A stretch of DNA of 64,000 bases from Saccharina japonica (lineage: Eukaryota; Sar; Phaeophyceae; Laminariales; Laminariaceae): NCBI GenBank assembly GCA_008828725.1, contig MEHQ01003109.1, forward strand, positions 1-64,000, in the 5' to 3' direction. Position 1 is the first letter of the stretch. The number at the start of each line of letters is the position of its first letter. Made by a program: the position numbers and the translations under genes. The notes beneath the pieces were generated by a model. It was not told the origin of the DNA and made no database searches. It saw nothing but the letters and a program-made list of their open reading frames with translations. Below are positions 25,190-35,164 of this stretch, in pieces.

Positions 25190-25985
25190 GCCTTCCACGG
25201 CGCTGATGGACACTCTCACAAGGTCCTTCGCCGCAAGATTGCAGAGCAGCAAGATACTGTCGTCGAGGGGGAACTACAGGAGCGCAAGGGATGCTCCATA
25301 TCGAAGGGTCTTCGCAAAGGCGTTAAGAAGTCCAGCAAACACGAGCAGAAAGGAAGCTCGGCAGATGTTTTGTTGATTTGAGTGGGCCTAAGGTGGTACA
25401 ATCTATTGGGAGGAAACGGTACACTCTCATAGTGCGCGACGATTACCACAAGTCGGACGCCGCGAAATTGTTTGAGCAACTACTCTCTGATACTCGTGCA
25501 GATGGTGTCCCTTCCAAAGTGGTAATCGTTCGATGATATGGTGGTGGTGAACTCTGCGGGGGGAAACTTGGAAACCTGCGTAAATCGAGAGGTGTCAAGT
25601 AGGAAATCACGACTACTGGGAGTCCTCAACGCATTGAGGTAGCAGAGTGCGCGCTAATTTGTATCGAGACGGCCGCAATGGCGGACCGAATCCAGGCTTC
25701 TGAGCTCTTTCCCGGCGCGCAGTTACCATCCACTGCGTCATTGTGCGCCGAAGCGTCCCACTGGTCGTGCCATGCTTTGAACCTCACAGCGACCACTAAC
25801 AACCCAGAAAGCAAGTCGCCTTATGAGATGTGGTATGGTAGACCCCCCCCGATGGTAGTTCTAGTTGTCCTCAAGCATGGCTATTGTAAGTTAATCAGGG
25901 AGAATAAGTCGCAGGCGAAAGCGCAAAAAACGTTTACGTTGGCTCTGCACCTAACTACCCTCGAAACTCTGTGCGGGTTCTGAAT
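25190..25985 (+). pseudogene. copia integrase core
   Basis: Recognisable pieces in shifting frames are DLSGPKVVQSIGRKRYTLIV with RDDYHKSDAAKLFEQL (25375-25480), then VVIVRS and GGGEL (25515-25560), and VKQEITTTGSPQRIEVAE (25595-25650). 25680-25850 gives HALNLTATTNNPESKSPYEM and WYGRPPP. These correspond to the D,D-35-E catalytic core and the following conserved stretch. The second catalytic Asp region is disrupted by a frame change near 25533. Confidence 0.85.
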
Positions 25986-26739
25986 AAGCACCGTATGTGC
26001 TATTTACGCTAAATGTAAATATCACAGGGCAACGCGTTTTGCCTGCATCACCTGTACTTGCACAGACGCATGACTAATTATCTATAAAAGACGGGGGGTC
26101 CGTCCCAGATGACGAGAGCACGTCGGATCAAGGTGGTGAGGGTGGCATATGAGCTGCACGACTATCTGGCTCACCTAAACAACCGCGACGTGACGTGGGG
26201 TTCTGGGCACCTGCCGCCGGCGATGCCGGCGACAAGACAGCCAAGACGATCGGTTCGACTACAGCGGGCGCAGCGGACGCCCCCTTGGCGCCGTCAAAGA
26301 GGGCCAATAGCGATTCCAGCGTACATCAACGTCCGACACCGACCAAGGGAACAGTGAAGATCCTCCCGCCGTCTTGTAAGGGAGGGCTGTGACGAGATCC
26401 GTGGCTTTTGGGAACAGCCCCCCGCGTCTGTACGGGGACGGGCCCAGGATCCAAGTCGACACCCAAAGGATGAACAACCTGCGAACACCAGTTAAGGGTG
26501 AACCCTGAGATCGCCGACACACTGGTTGCGGCAGCGACAAGTGGACGAGGTTCGAGAGTATCCTGAACAGTACATCCTGGACCACGGAGAACTCAGTGGC
26601 CATGGTGGATGAAGTACCTGTGGAAACAAAGGGGAGTTGAGCCAGGGGAGTTGAGCGTGTCCGTGCCGCGTGGTTTCCGGGCAGACGTAGAACTGCCTCC
26701 GCAGACCGCAGCAAACGTAGAGCGCTTCGCATATTAGAG
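25986..26739 (+). pseudogene. copia integrase-RT linker
   Basis: Low-complexity, Ala/Arg/Thr-rich reading at 26190-26390 (GDKTAKTIGSTTAGAADAPL) is typical of the variable linker between integrase and reverse transcriptase in copia polyproteins. No conserved motif is expected here. Confidence 0.6.
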
Positions 26740-27480
26740 CGGTGTGGCACGAGATCCTTGAGTTCAACGGTCACAAAACTAACGGTACATACGAAGCCGC
26801 GACACCGCTGCAAGGGCGGAAACATGTAGGTGCGAAAGGTGTTTACCTACAAGGCAGACAAGGACCACCTCGTAATTCAAAGGCTAAAGTTTTTGCTAAG
26901 GGGTTTAGCCAGGTGCGGGATGTCGATTACTTTGCCGACCTTGCCCTCAACTCCCTCATCAGCGCCAGTTAAACTTCGGGCGGCTGTTGCCAATGGGATT
27001 TTTTCAAGGAATTTTCAGTTGGACGTCGAGCAAGATTTTGGTTCGCGCGAAACTTGATCATTATACGAGACTACCCTATAGGCGTGGCGAAATATCAGGT
27101 AAAATCGTCCACGTCCACCGGAAATTGTATGGTTTAAAGCAGAGCGGGCGGTAGTGGGCCGGACTACTGGTTGCTACCGTGGTAAAGTTCGGTAACGGGA
27201 GCAATGTAGCACTAATCCGTGTGTTTTTCGCATCGTTGTGGACGGTAAAGTAGAACTGGTTATGGCCGTTCATGTAGGTGCCATCGTGATTGCAGGCTCG
27301 GACGAGACATTCAGCGACTTCTATACCAGTTTCAAACTTTTTCACAGGCAGATTCGGCGAACTAACGTGGTACGCGGGTTGCGCTTTCAAGCGCGAATAG
27401 GAATTGGAGACGATGGGGATTCGGCAGAAGGCGTTCATGGAGATATTGTTTTAGTCGTTTTGGCGAGGCTCACCATCTGA
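26740..27480 (+). pseudogene. copia reverse transcriptase
   Basis: Pieces include EILEFNGHKTNGTYE (26755-26800), VYTYKADKDHLVIQRLK and AKGFSQVRDVDYF (26835-26935), then IFSRNFQLDVEQ (27000-27035) and GKIVHVHRKLYGLKQSGR (27100-27150). The catalytic region reads VHVGAIVIAGSDE (27268-27306) where YVDD is usual, so the active site is lost. Several frame changes separate the blocks. Confidence 0.85.
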
Positions 27481-28195
27481 CATCCCCGCGACCCCCGGTG
27501 TAGAACTAGGTGCCAGGAAGGAGGACGTGCCTAGAGGGTATTGGCTGTACGGGGAGGCTGTGGACAGCTTCATGCATCTGTTGACCATGACGAGGGCGGA
27601 CATCTCCAACGTTGTGTATGCTGGGGCGCGCAACTCTCACAACCCCGCTGACAGACAGTCATGGAGATTATCCCGAACCTTCACGGGACCAGCGGTTTAG
27701 GACTGATGTTTGTGAGAGGTTCGGGATTGGATTATGCTGCGTGTTGTGATGCCGACGACACCGATACGTCTATCGACATGCGTTCGGTATCGGGGACGGT
27801 AGTTGCTCTGGGGGGTGCGGTCGTCGTTTGGGCAAGTAGGACCCAGAGGAATGTGACCTTGCCTACAACAAAGGCATAATACTCCACCCTAAATGAAGAG
27901 GTGAAGGAGGCTTCATTCATAGTCGCTATCGTTTATTTTCCCAGAGCCAAGCGGATCATACGTCCAGGTTGTTGAAGAGAACCAGGGGTCATAGGGGTGG
28001 GTGACAACCTTCATGGTTCTTCTCGGAGCACTTCCATTTCGTCAGAGAGGTAAGAGTACTCCGTTCGAAGATGATAGATATTCAGTTTGTAGCTTTGTAG
28101 GAGCAGCACGCAGATGGTTTGACGAAATCCTTTGCTGCGACCCCTTATAAATCTCACCATAGGTTTTTGTTGAATCTGCCGTTGGATGGTAAGCA
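27481..28195 (+). pseudogene. copia RNase H and C-terminus
   Basis: MTRADISNVVYAGARNSHNP (27588-27650), a DADDTDTSIDMRSVSGTVV stretch (27750-27807) and VVWASRTQRNVTLPTTKA (27823-27876) match the copia RNase H. 28020-28190 holds the usual polyprotein end: KHFHFVRE, MIDIQF and ADGLTKSF pieces, ending LNLPLDG before TAA-like codons near 28190. Stops occur at several points. Confidence 0.85.
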
Positions 28196-28440
28196 AGGGC
28201 TATGAGCGCTAAGCGGCTAGTACCACGTTTGAGTAATGCGAGGAATAATTCGTCTGATCGCCACCCTACGTTACTTTGACAAGCATGGGTGAGTAGGGCA
28301 CCACTTGACTTTCTGGTTTCTAGCCATGGTCACCGTTTGGAATTCGTCCGCTGCTTCTGTCGCAGTGACTTAGAGTATATGTGTCATGCAGTAGCAGTTT
28401 TGTTTTGCCCTGTGTCCGGGATTTCCTCCTTCTGGACTGT

Positions 28441-29079
28441 TGTTGGCTGTTCTTAGGTTCTAGCTTGTCTTGAATGCTCCTTCGATTTCGTCACTGCTGT
28501 GAAGAGCTGAGGAGGGTGTCCGTTTCGATCTACCAGCGACCACGGTTACATGCTGTAGAGGGTTGCATACACCGCAGGCGTTATGAAGGATGATAGCCTT
28601 TGACATGCGGCAGCATGGAGGCTCCTCTCTCCCTCGATCTGTCTTCTTATACAACGAATGTATAATAATAGCGTCCGACCGCTGGGCGGTCAGACCATCC
28701 GGACTTGGGACTTACGGACGTGTTCCACCCTCCTTGCGTGCGTTGAAAGGCGTTCGCGAGACCAAACATATGTTGTATTGTTCTGGGCTTTCACCGATAA
28801 TTGTGAACGAGTATCGGACTATATGAGGCTTCCTGCACCAACCGGTGGCCCTCGCCCGAGATATACTTTTGCTGAAGTCGGATTGGAGCGTTGAGCTGCT
28901 CACAGTGTTCCCCCTCTCGCATAAATTGTAAACGCAGAAATTACCCCGGTTGCGTTCGTCTGCGCCTTCACCCATAATATAATTTGAGTAATTGGATTAA
29001 TTGGGGGCTCTTGCCCCATAAGTTAGACCTGTACGAGTAAACGCCATTGTTTCTTGTACTTGCTATTGACAACTAACAA
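28441..29079 (+). other. Possible 3' LTR of the copia element
   Basis: This starts TGTTGTTGGCTG and ends TTGACAACTAACA, and it lies about 240 bp after the RNase H end, as a copia 3' LTR would. There is no second copy in the window to prove it, and no clear polypurine tract immediately before it. Treat as a suggestion only. Confidence 0.25.
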
Positions 29080-30340
29080 CTGGACTTAATCGTGTCGTGT
29101 TAGCTCTCACCCCAAGTATGCGACGGCAAATCGATGGCGATCTTGTGGTCGAAGCGAACCTCCGACTCGAACGAAATGAGCTCGTCGTAAATTGACCGGA
29201 TAGCCTCATCGCTACTCCAAGGATCCCAGAAAGCAGCCCTCTGAAGCTGTATTGGCCAACCGAGCGACAGCCTGTATCCATTTTGAAACGGATCCGACTA
29301 TAAAGTTGGTCCAGCAGGTGCAGGTGGCCAGCAGGTGGGCATCGTAAATGAGCCGGAGTTTCGTCGCCTCGACGGACAGCGCATGGAGCGATCAGTTGCC
29401 AGCGGGGCCCGCCTGGGGCTGAGCACCTGTCCACTTTTCGACGCACCCCCGCGCGGTGAGGGGTTGCACTTCGGCGTGAACAAAACCCGCGTGCGCTGGC
29501 GGGGCACGACCAGCGCATACGGCGCTCCCGGGAAAAAAACCGTGCTGTACGGGCAGGGAATGGGTTATACCAAGGTCCCGTCGATGAGCGATGCTATACA
29601 CTCCTGACATCGAAGAAACAATAAGGTAATTATGTCAGTAATATATCATGCTTCTTCCTACTATTTAATACAATAGTGATGTACTACTATTGTAGTGTAC
29701 TTCGTGTCTCGAACTTCAACCGGTCCACGCAGCACATCCGACACCGTTCATTGTCACGGCGTGTATGCCCTGTATCTATCAATCGAATGGCGTGCGTCAA
29801 ATGCAAAATGAAGCACCACGGTGGCACGGCGCGTCTGATCGACTCATGTAATAGTGTAGTCCTCTACACTCCACAGCTCCCAGTACTTCGGCGCGATATA
29901 CGGCAAACAAAAACCGAAAAACCGAAAAAGCTCGCATGGCGACCCCTCTGCTGTATGCGCTTCCACATATTGTACATACTGTACTACAGATATTTGAGAA
30001 CCGAGAGGCGATCTCACTGTCGTGCGTCGTTGGATCTTGGGACATCTGACATCAACGCATCGTCATGCTTAAAAGCACCAGCTCGTTGATGGGAATGCTC
30101 GGCTTACGTTAGGCCCAAGGTTCTTGGCGTGTGGAAATGCTCCCGAAATAATATAAGTGCGATCCCATTGCTACAAGTACATGGATGCTGCCTTGAGTAT
30201 AATGTAAGAAAACGTATACACACTCGTCATGTGTATCTGTCGCATAGCCTTTTGAGCGATCCTGCTCTCTACTGCGCACCTGTTTTATACACCATGCAAG
30301 TGCTCAACCGAACGTAATCACGAGCGCTCTTTTCCACTGG
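29080..30340. other. No gene recognised
   Basis: A minus-strand frame at 29063-29518 and a plus frame at 29335-29607 overlap. Composition around 29300-29500 is coding-like, but no domain is recognisable. The rest is non-descript. Confidence 0.4.
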
Positions 30341-30345
30341 AATTA

Positions 30346-31776
30346 CAGGGATCCGCATCTGAGTTTTCCCCGAAATTTATAAGAAATTTCTACTGTAAAT
30401 CCGTTTTTGTTTTTTCGTAGATTCAGAAAAAAAAACGAACAGCCCAGAATGAAGATACGTTTCAAAACCAAAGGCATTTTGCCCCACCGATTCGTATGAC
30501 GAAACAGAAGGCATGCTCGGTAACACAAGGAACTGGAGCTCCCTTCTACCCAATCCCGGCGTCATTTGAGCCCTTGTGGCCGGCACACTGCTCTCCGATC
30601 TGCCGGCAAGGCTTGTGTCTCCGAGCTGCTGCAAATCTGCAAATCGCTCGTCCCGAGTACGCCCTCGAACAAAATTAATGGGGCTCGAGCCAGCATCTTG
30701 GCCCAACGAAGCCATGGGTGGCAGGCACCCCACAACCCACAGGGTCATTGTAACGTCGGCCGTTCAAGTTTCGTTGCTTGCATCGCTCGCGAGGTCAATC
30801 TGCTCGTACTCGTTCGTATCAGAAGTGAGTGGAGTCGCGGCGCGTCAGTTTTCGTTTACATCATCCTCGTAGATCAGAGGCTGAAACCTCGCTGGAGGCT
30901 TCTTTTTGGCTGCGACGACTTGAGGCCGTCTCCCGAGGTCAGAGGGACAACTTGACAGGCTGGAGCTGGTTATGGGGTGCCTTGGCGAGGGAGAACGAGC
31001 TGCTGTTCGAAGTCGGTCCTTGATTTTCTCTGTTGAGATTTTCGGGGTACATCTCTCTCTTGGCGAATCTGGACAGAGGGCAGCCCTACCTCTGAAGGAC
31101 GCGACCATTTGCGTCGCCGATTGCTCTCCTCGAACCCTCTAGTAGAGGATATAGGCCACGCCAAATGTCCCTTGCGCCCCTCTTTCCTAGGTCGAGCACG
31201 AGTTGCACCTACAAGCAGCAGAATCTGCGGAAGTTTTCTCGATCGGCGAAACGATATTATTGTAGATATTTTGGTTCGAGCACTCGTAATTTGCGCATTT
31301 CTCACAGCAGTACCTGCACCGAACGAGTACGAGGAAATTGAGCCCGCGAACGATACAAGCAACGAAATTGGAAACGGCCGACGTTACGATGACCCTGTGG
31401 GTTGTGGCGTGCATGTCAACCTTGGTTTCGTTGGGCTAAGACGCTGGCTCGAGCCCCATTAATTTTGTTAGAGGGCGTACTCGGGACGAGCGATTTGCAG
31501 ATTTGCAGCAGCTCGGAGACACAAGCCTTGCCGGCAGATCGGAGAGCAGTGTGCCGGCCACAAGGGCTCAAATGACGCCGGGATTGGGTAGAAGGGAGCT
31601 CCAGTTCCTTGTGCTACCGAGCATGCCTCCTCTTTCGTCATGTCAATCGGTGGGGTAAAATGCCTTTGGTTTTGATACGTATCTTCATTCTGGGCTGTTC
31701 GTTTTTATTTGTGATTCTACGTTTGTTTGTTTTTTACTTTTCATAATTTTCGGGAAAAATCAGATGCGGACCCCTG
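30346..31776. mobile_element. Element with inverted repeats of about 475 bp
   Basis: The arms at about 30346-30820 and 31318-31776 are inverted copies of each other, roughly 85-90 percent identical by eye. They start CAGGGATCCGCATCTGA and its counterpart CAGGGGTCCGCATCTGA. Each end is flanked by TA (30344-30345 and 31777-31778), which would fit a TA target duplication. The centre (about 495 bp) is single-copy. Each arm holds an open frame reading GRTRDERFADLQQLGDTSLA, on opposite strands; whether it is translated is unknown. The superfamily is not determined. Confidence 0.75.
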
Positions 31777-31778
31777 TA

Positions 31779-32493
31779 ACTCATCGTATGTTAAAACAAA
31801 ATCACAATGCTGACTATATATATCTAATACACTGGCTCGATTTGAACGACATGAATACGGAAGTATTTGCTGTCGGGCCACGGAAAATCTTGGCGTGAAT
31901 GGACGTTACTGATGAGAACCCAATTAACTGCTGTGATCCTACACGGTATGTCATACCGGTACATATACAGTACTACTGCTTCGAGGATATTCCAACATTG
32001 TAATCACAAGTGATTTCTTCCTTTTACTAGGTCAGTACTCTGTCGCGGGTATGCCAATTCTCAGCTGAACGACAAAAGCACGGGCCCGTTTTCGTCGTAT
32101 GCACTAATTTCCAATGTGCGATTCTACTCAACGACTCTTGGCGCCCCTCAGGAAACTAACAGCGAAAACCCTAAACACACACAACAATGCCGTATCGAGG
32201 TGCTCACCTCTCCGTTGGGCTAGGTTCCCATGAGCAGGCCCATCATCTCGTCATCGTGGCGCTTAACGGTCGTCTGGGTCTACGCGCTCATCGCCCCAGA
32301 TATTGTTCCACTCAATCCCACACCACCTACCGCTGGACTTTTCCCGTTTGCTGCTCCAGCGACCGGTCGCCTCGTGGCCGGTGCGTCGGTGCGGGCCGAG
32401 CTCCAGAAGCATGCGAGCCGGCTCCCCCAACCAGACCTCCCGCATAGGCAAGAGTGACCGGCGTCCAGGTCTACGTGGATTGGGCCACAGATC
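31779..32493. other. No gene recognised
   Basis: Open frames at 32187-32457 on both strands overlap and carry no recognisable motif. Confidence 0.45.
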
Positions 32494-32495
32494 TA

Positions 32496-32724
32496 CATTA
32501 TTTGACTTTTTCGTGTCGCGACATGCCGCGACACGCCACGGACGCTGCCGCGGCACGCTGCGACACGTGCCGCGGCATTTCGCGACATGCCACGGCATGC
32601 CGTGACAAGCCGCGACACGTAGGGTTAGGGTTAGGGTTAAGGCTAGCGACACTCGCCGCGATACTCCCCGCAACACTCGCCACGACACGTGTCGCGATAC
32701 GTGCCACAAAAGAGTCAAATAATG
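32496..32724. mobile_element. 229-bp TA-flanked MITE with telomere-like core
   Basis: The ends CATTATTTGACT are inverted repeats, flanked on both sides by TA (32494-32495 and 32725-32726). The interior is packed with CGCGACACG and CCGCGGC words of both orientations. It also holds a perfect TAGGGTTAGGGTTAGGGTTA tract at 32620-32639. A Tc1/mariner-like origin is possible from the TA flanks. Confidence 0.65.
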
Positions 32725-32726
32725 TA

Positions 32727-34084
32727 CGTTATTTCCTATGTACCAGGTACAGGTAGTCGTTTAGAAATTCTGGAACCACTCTTGGGTTTCCGCGTTTTAG
32801 TTTCACCATTGCTGCCCGATACTACTGTAGTTTGCAGCCTGGTCAGTAGTATAGGTACATTAGAAAAACAAAACCAAGCACAACTCAGCTGGGGCACACC
32901 AGCCTCATGGCCTTTTCCACGCCCCATGGCACAAGCACAAACAAGAGACACATGTCACGTCCGACAAAAGCATACTGATTGGTGGTGCTGAATATGATAT
33001 GTCACGGCTGTACTGTCAACACATGGCATGGTATGAGCGAGTTGGCATGGTATGAGCGAGTGCGCGATATACCCACACACGCTACAGCCAAAACCAATCC
33101 CCACGTCTCTGCACTGCTACTACAGTACTGCATGTTACGGCACAGCAGTAGTGCTGGGTACGCACAGCTTTGTTTGCTGTCTAGAGTGCTGTCAGTATCC
33201 AACGCCACTCATGCCGGGTCGTGCTCGTACAGCTAAATACCGGCACGGCATTATCTATGATGTGTAAGACAGCACGTAAAACGGCAACCAACAACCAACA
33301 ATCAAAGGATCGAAGAAACATACGCTTTTCTCACTGAGGGCAGTATAAAAACTCAAGTTTGACGTTTTTGACGCTATCTGCTTTCTGGCTGTCAAATTTC
33401 GAGTTCTACACATGAAGTCAGCATTGAGGGCACAGGGCACAGCACACAAGCTCCCCGACTGAAAGCCTCGTGGTGTGGTATCGCCAGCATGGCTCTCCAT
33501 CGTATCTCCACCTCATGTGCTTCTTAATACGGTACTACGTACTACTGTAGTGTTTGCATAATGCTTCCTCCGTGGTGTTTCAGTGATGCTTTCTTTCATG
33601 GTGCTTCCGTGAAATTACATGAAAGCTTCACTAAAGCTCCGACAATGCGCAAAATTCTCTGCACCGCACCCTTGCGCCAGCGCTTTGGTGTCCGGAAGAT
33701 CTCAACGAGATATTTTGGAAGCCTCCATTCTCGTCGCATGTTGCCCCCTCCTTGTTTCGGAGATAAATAATAAGAAAGATCCGTCGAAGGACTCGACGCT
33801 TTTGCGAATGGTGTCGTCGTTGCTCGTTGCCGATCGCGATAAGATCCCTGCTGCCTGCCAAGGGGATCGCGGTTTCCGAAGGCATTCGCTTGAAGGCAGG
33901 TAGGTGTGGAGTTGGCTTCTGGGGCTATAGTGCTGATGGGCGTGGAAGTTGTGCGCTGAGTATTGGCGAGAGAGCGGTGTGGTCGGGAGGGGAGGAAAAC
34001 AGACTGCGGAGAGCGGCGCGAAACAGAGATTCAGCGTTTGCTTGTGTGACAAAATTATAACCAAAACCTGACCACCGACCAATC

Positions 34085-34122
<38 letters not shown>

Positions 34123-34341
34123 CGTCAGGTTGCAACGCGCATGTACTAAAAGCAATGTGGCCCCATCATCGCGTTACAGTGTCGACACAGCTTTTACACT
34201 GAACGCGTCATTAGCCAACACTCTTCTAGCCAACAATACACACAAAGAGCCAACGGCTTTGTATGCGTCACCCCACACAGCAGTTGAAAACCCTCCGCTA
34301 TGTACGACGTGAAACAAACATGCATCCAATCAATGAGGCGA
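32727..34341. other. No assigned gene; one exon-like stretch
   Basis: A stretch at about 33770-33901 reads KDPSKDSTLLRMVSSLLVAD and ends at a donor-like GAAGGCAG|GTAGGTG, so it may be an exon of an unrecognised plus-strand gene. A near-perfect duplication GGCATGGTATGAGCGAG lies at 33026-33060. Confidence 0.3.
34086..34121. repeat. (CTG)12 microsatellite
   Basis: Twelve perfect CTG units. There is no reading frame of interest around them. Confidence 0.95.
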
Positions 34342-34343
34342 TA

Positions 34344-34564
34344 CCGTATATGACAGTGTATATCACACCCCCTGGTGAATTTGAATTTCAAAGCCAATTT
34401 TCTCCATAACCAGGGGAGCACAGACAACGAAAAAGGCGGCGTTCGGAGCATCTCGACGAGATATTCCCATAGACGGGTCGCTCGGTGTTAGCGCTCGACC
34501 GGTCGTCGAGAAAATCAGGGTTGAAATTCGTCCGAGGGGGTGTGTTATACAGTGTCATATACGG
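34344..34564. mobile_element. 221-bp TA-flanked MITE
   Basis: The ends CCGTATATGACA continue through ACACCCCC as 29-bp inverted repeats with two or three mismatches (34344-34372 and 34536-34564). TA flanks both sides (34342-34343 and 34565-34566). There is no coding capacity. Confidence 0.7.
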
Positions 34565-34667
34565 TAAGTGCAGCAACCTGGCCAGTCAATGATAGTTCAA
34601 CAATGTGTCGTAAGCTCGCAACACGTATGCCACCTAGTCTCTCTCTCTCTTAACCTCTCCTCTTCCC

Positions 34668-34920
34668 CCCCCCCCATGACCATACGACTACGGCCAAGCA
34701 CGACATGAGTGCACCCCCCCCCCTCTTAGCAGGATGCAGCTCACCCTCCCTGCGACTCGCCCAACTCCTCACGGCGCTTCGCGCTTGGTGCAAGAAATGT
34801 CTGCCTGTGGTGAAAACCACGTGTCTCCGTCCCGGCATTGTAGAGGATGCGAGGGTCTATGGTCCATACGACTATAACGGCCATGCATGAAAAATGAAGT
34901 ACACCCCCCCCCCTCCCTCC
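34668..34920 (-). repeat. G-run element, inverted partial copies
   Basis: This is the reverse complement of parts of the 510-bp element. Poly-C at 34667-34675, 34715-34725 and 34906-34916 marks the heads. Between them lie the counterparts of the TGCTTGCACCAAGCGCG and GGTATTGGGCGAGTCGC regions, diverged from the 13-14 kb copies. Confidence 0.75.
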
Positions 34921-34930
34921 CTCTGCCTAG

Positions 34931-35164
34931 TTAGGCTACCACAGCCCTCCCCACTCCAGAAGACCAGGGCAACGACTCCCTCCCTAGCAGCTGCTTCAGC
35001 GCATCGTCATACGGGGCGTAGAAGTCCCGCAATCGCCGCTCCACGGCTTCGTCCATCGGCGGGTAGTCTCTCCTGTTCTTGGGCGCCTTGTCCGCCACTT
35101 GTGATGGTGGCAGTCCGACGTGCTCGAAGACAACGTCCATCGTTTCCTGCAGGGAGTCCTTGGT
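34931..35164 (-). CDS. Sulfotransferase exon E (last, C-terminus)
   Basis: The acceptor is CGGACAG|ACC at 35164 and the stop TAA is at 34931-34933, giving 77 residues in phase 0. It holds KDSLQETMDVVFEHVGLPP, then RRDYPPMDEAVERRLRDFYA and LLGRESLPW, the normal end of bacterial/algal-type sulfotransferases. Two degenerate copies of its first half lie upstream in the intron (35369-35790). Confidence 0.88.
   Translation of the reverse strand, partial: TKDSLQETMDVVFEHVGLPPSQVADKAPKNRRDYPPMDEAVERRLRDFYAPYDDALKQLLGRESLPWSSGVGRAVVA

Larger units (their letters stand above)
23700..28200 (+). mobile_element. Decayed Ty1/copia retrotransposon
   Basis: The order gag, zinc knuckle, integrase, reverse transcriptase, RNase H on the plus strand is that of the Ty1/copia superfamily (integrase before RT; Ty3/gypsy has the reverse). 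All domains are recognisable but are split by many stops and frame changes, so the copy is dead. The residue-level similarity remaining suggests moderate rather than ancient age. No matching pair of LTRs could be found. Confidence 0.9.

Noticed and set aside
32620..32639. Telomere-like TTAGGG tract as a chromosome end
   Set aside because: Only about three units inside an inverted-repeat element, with ordinary sequence on both sides.
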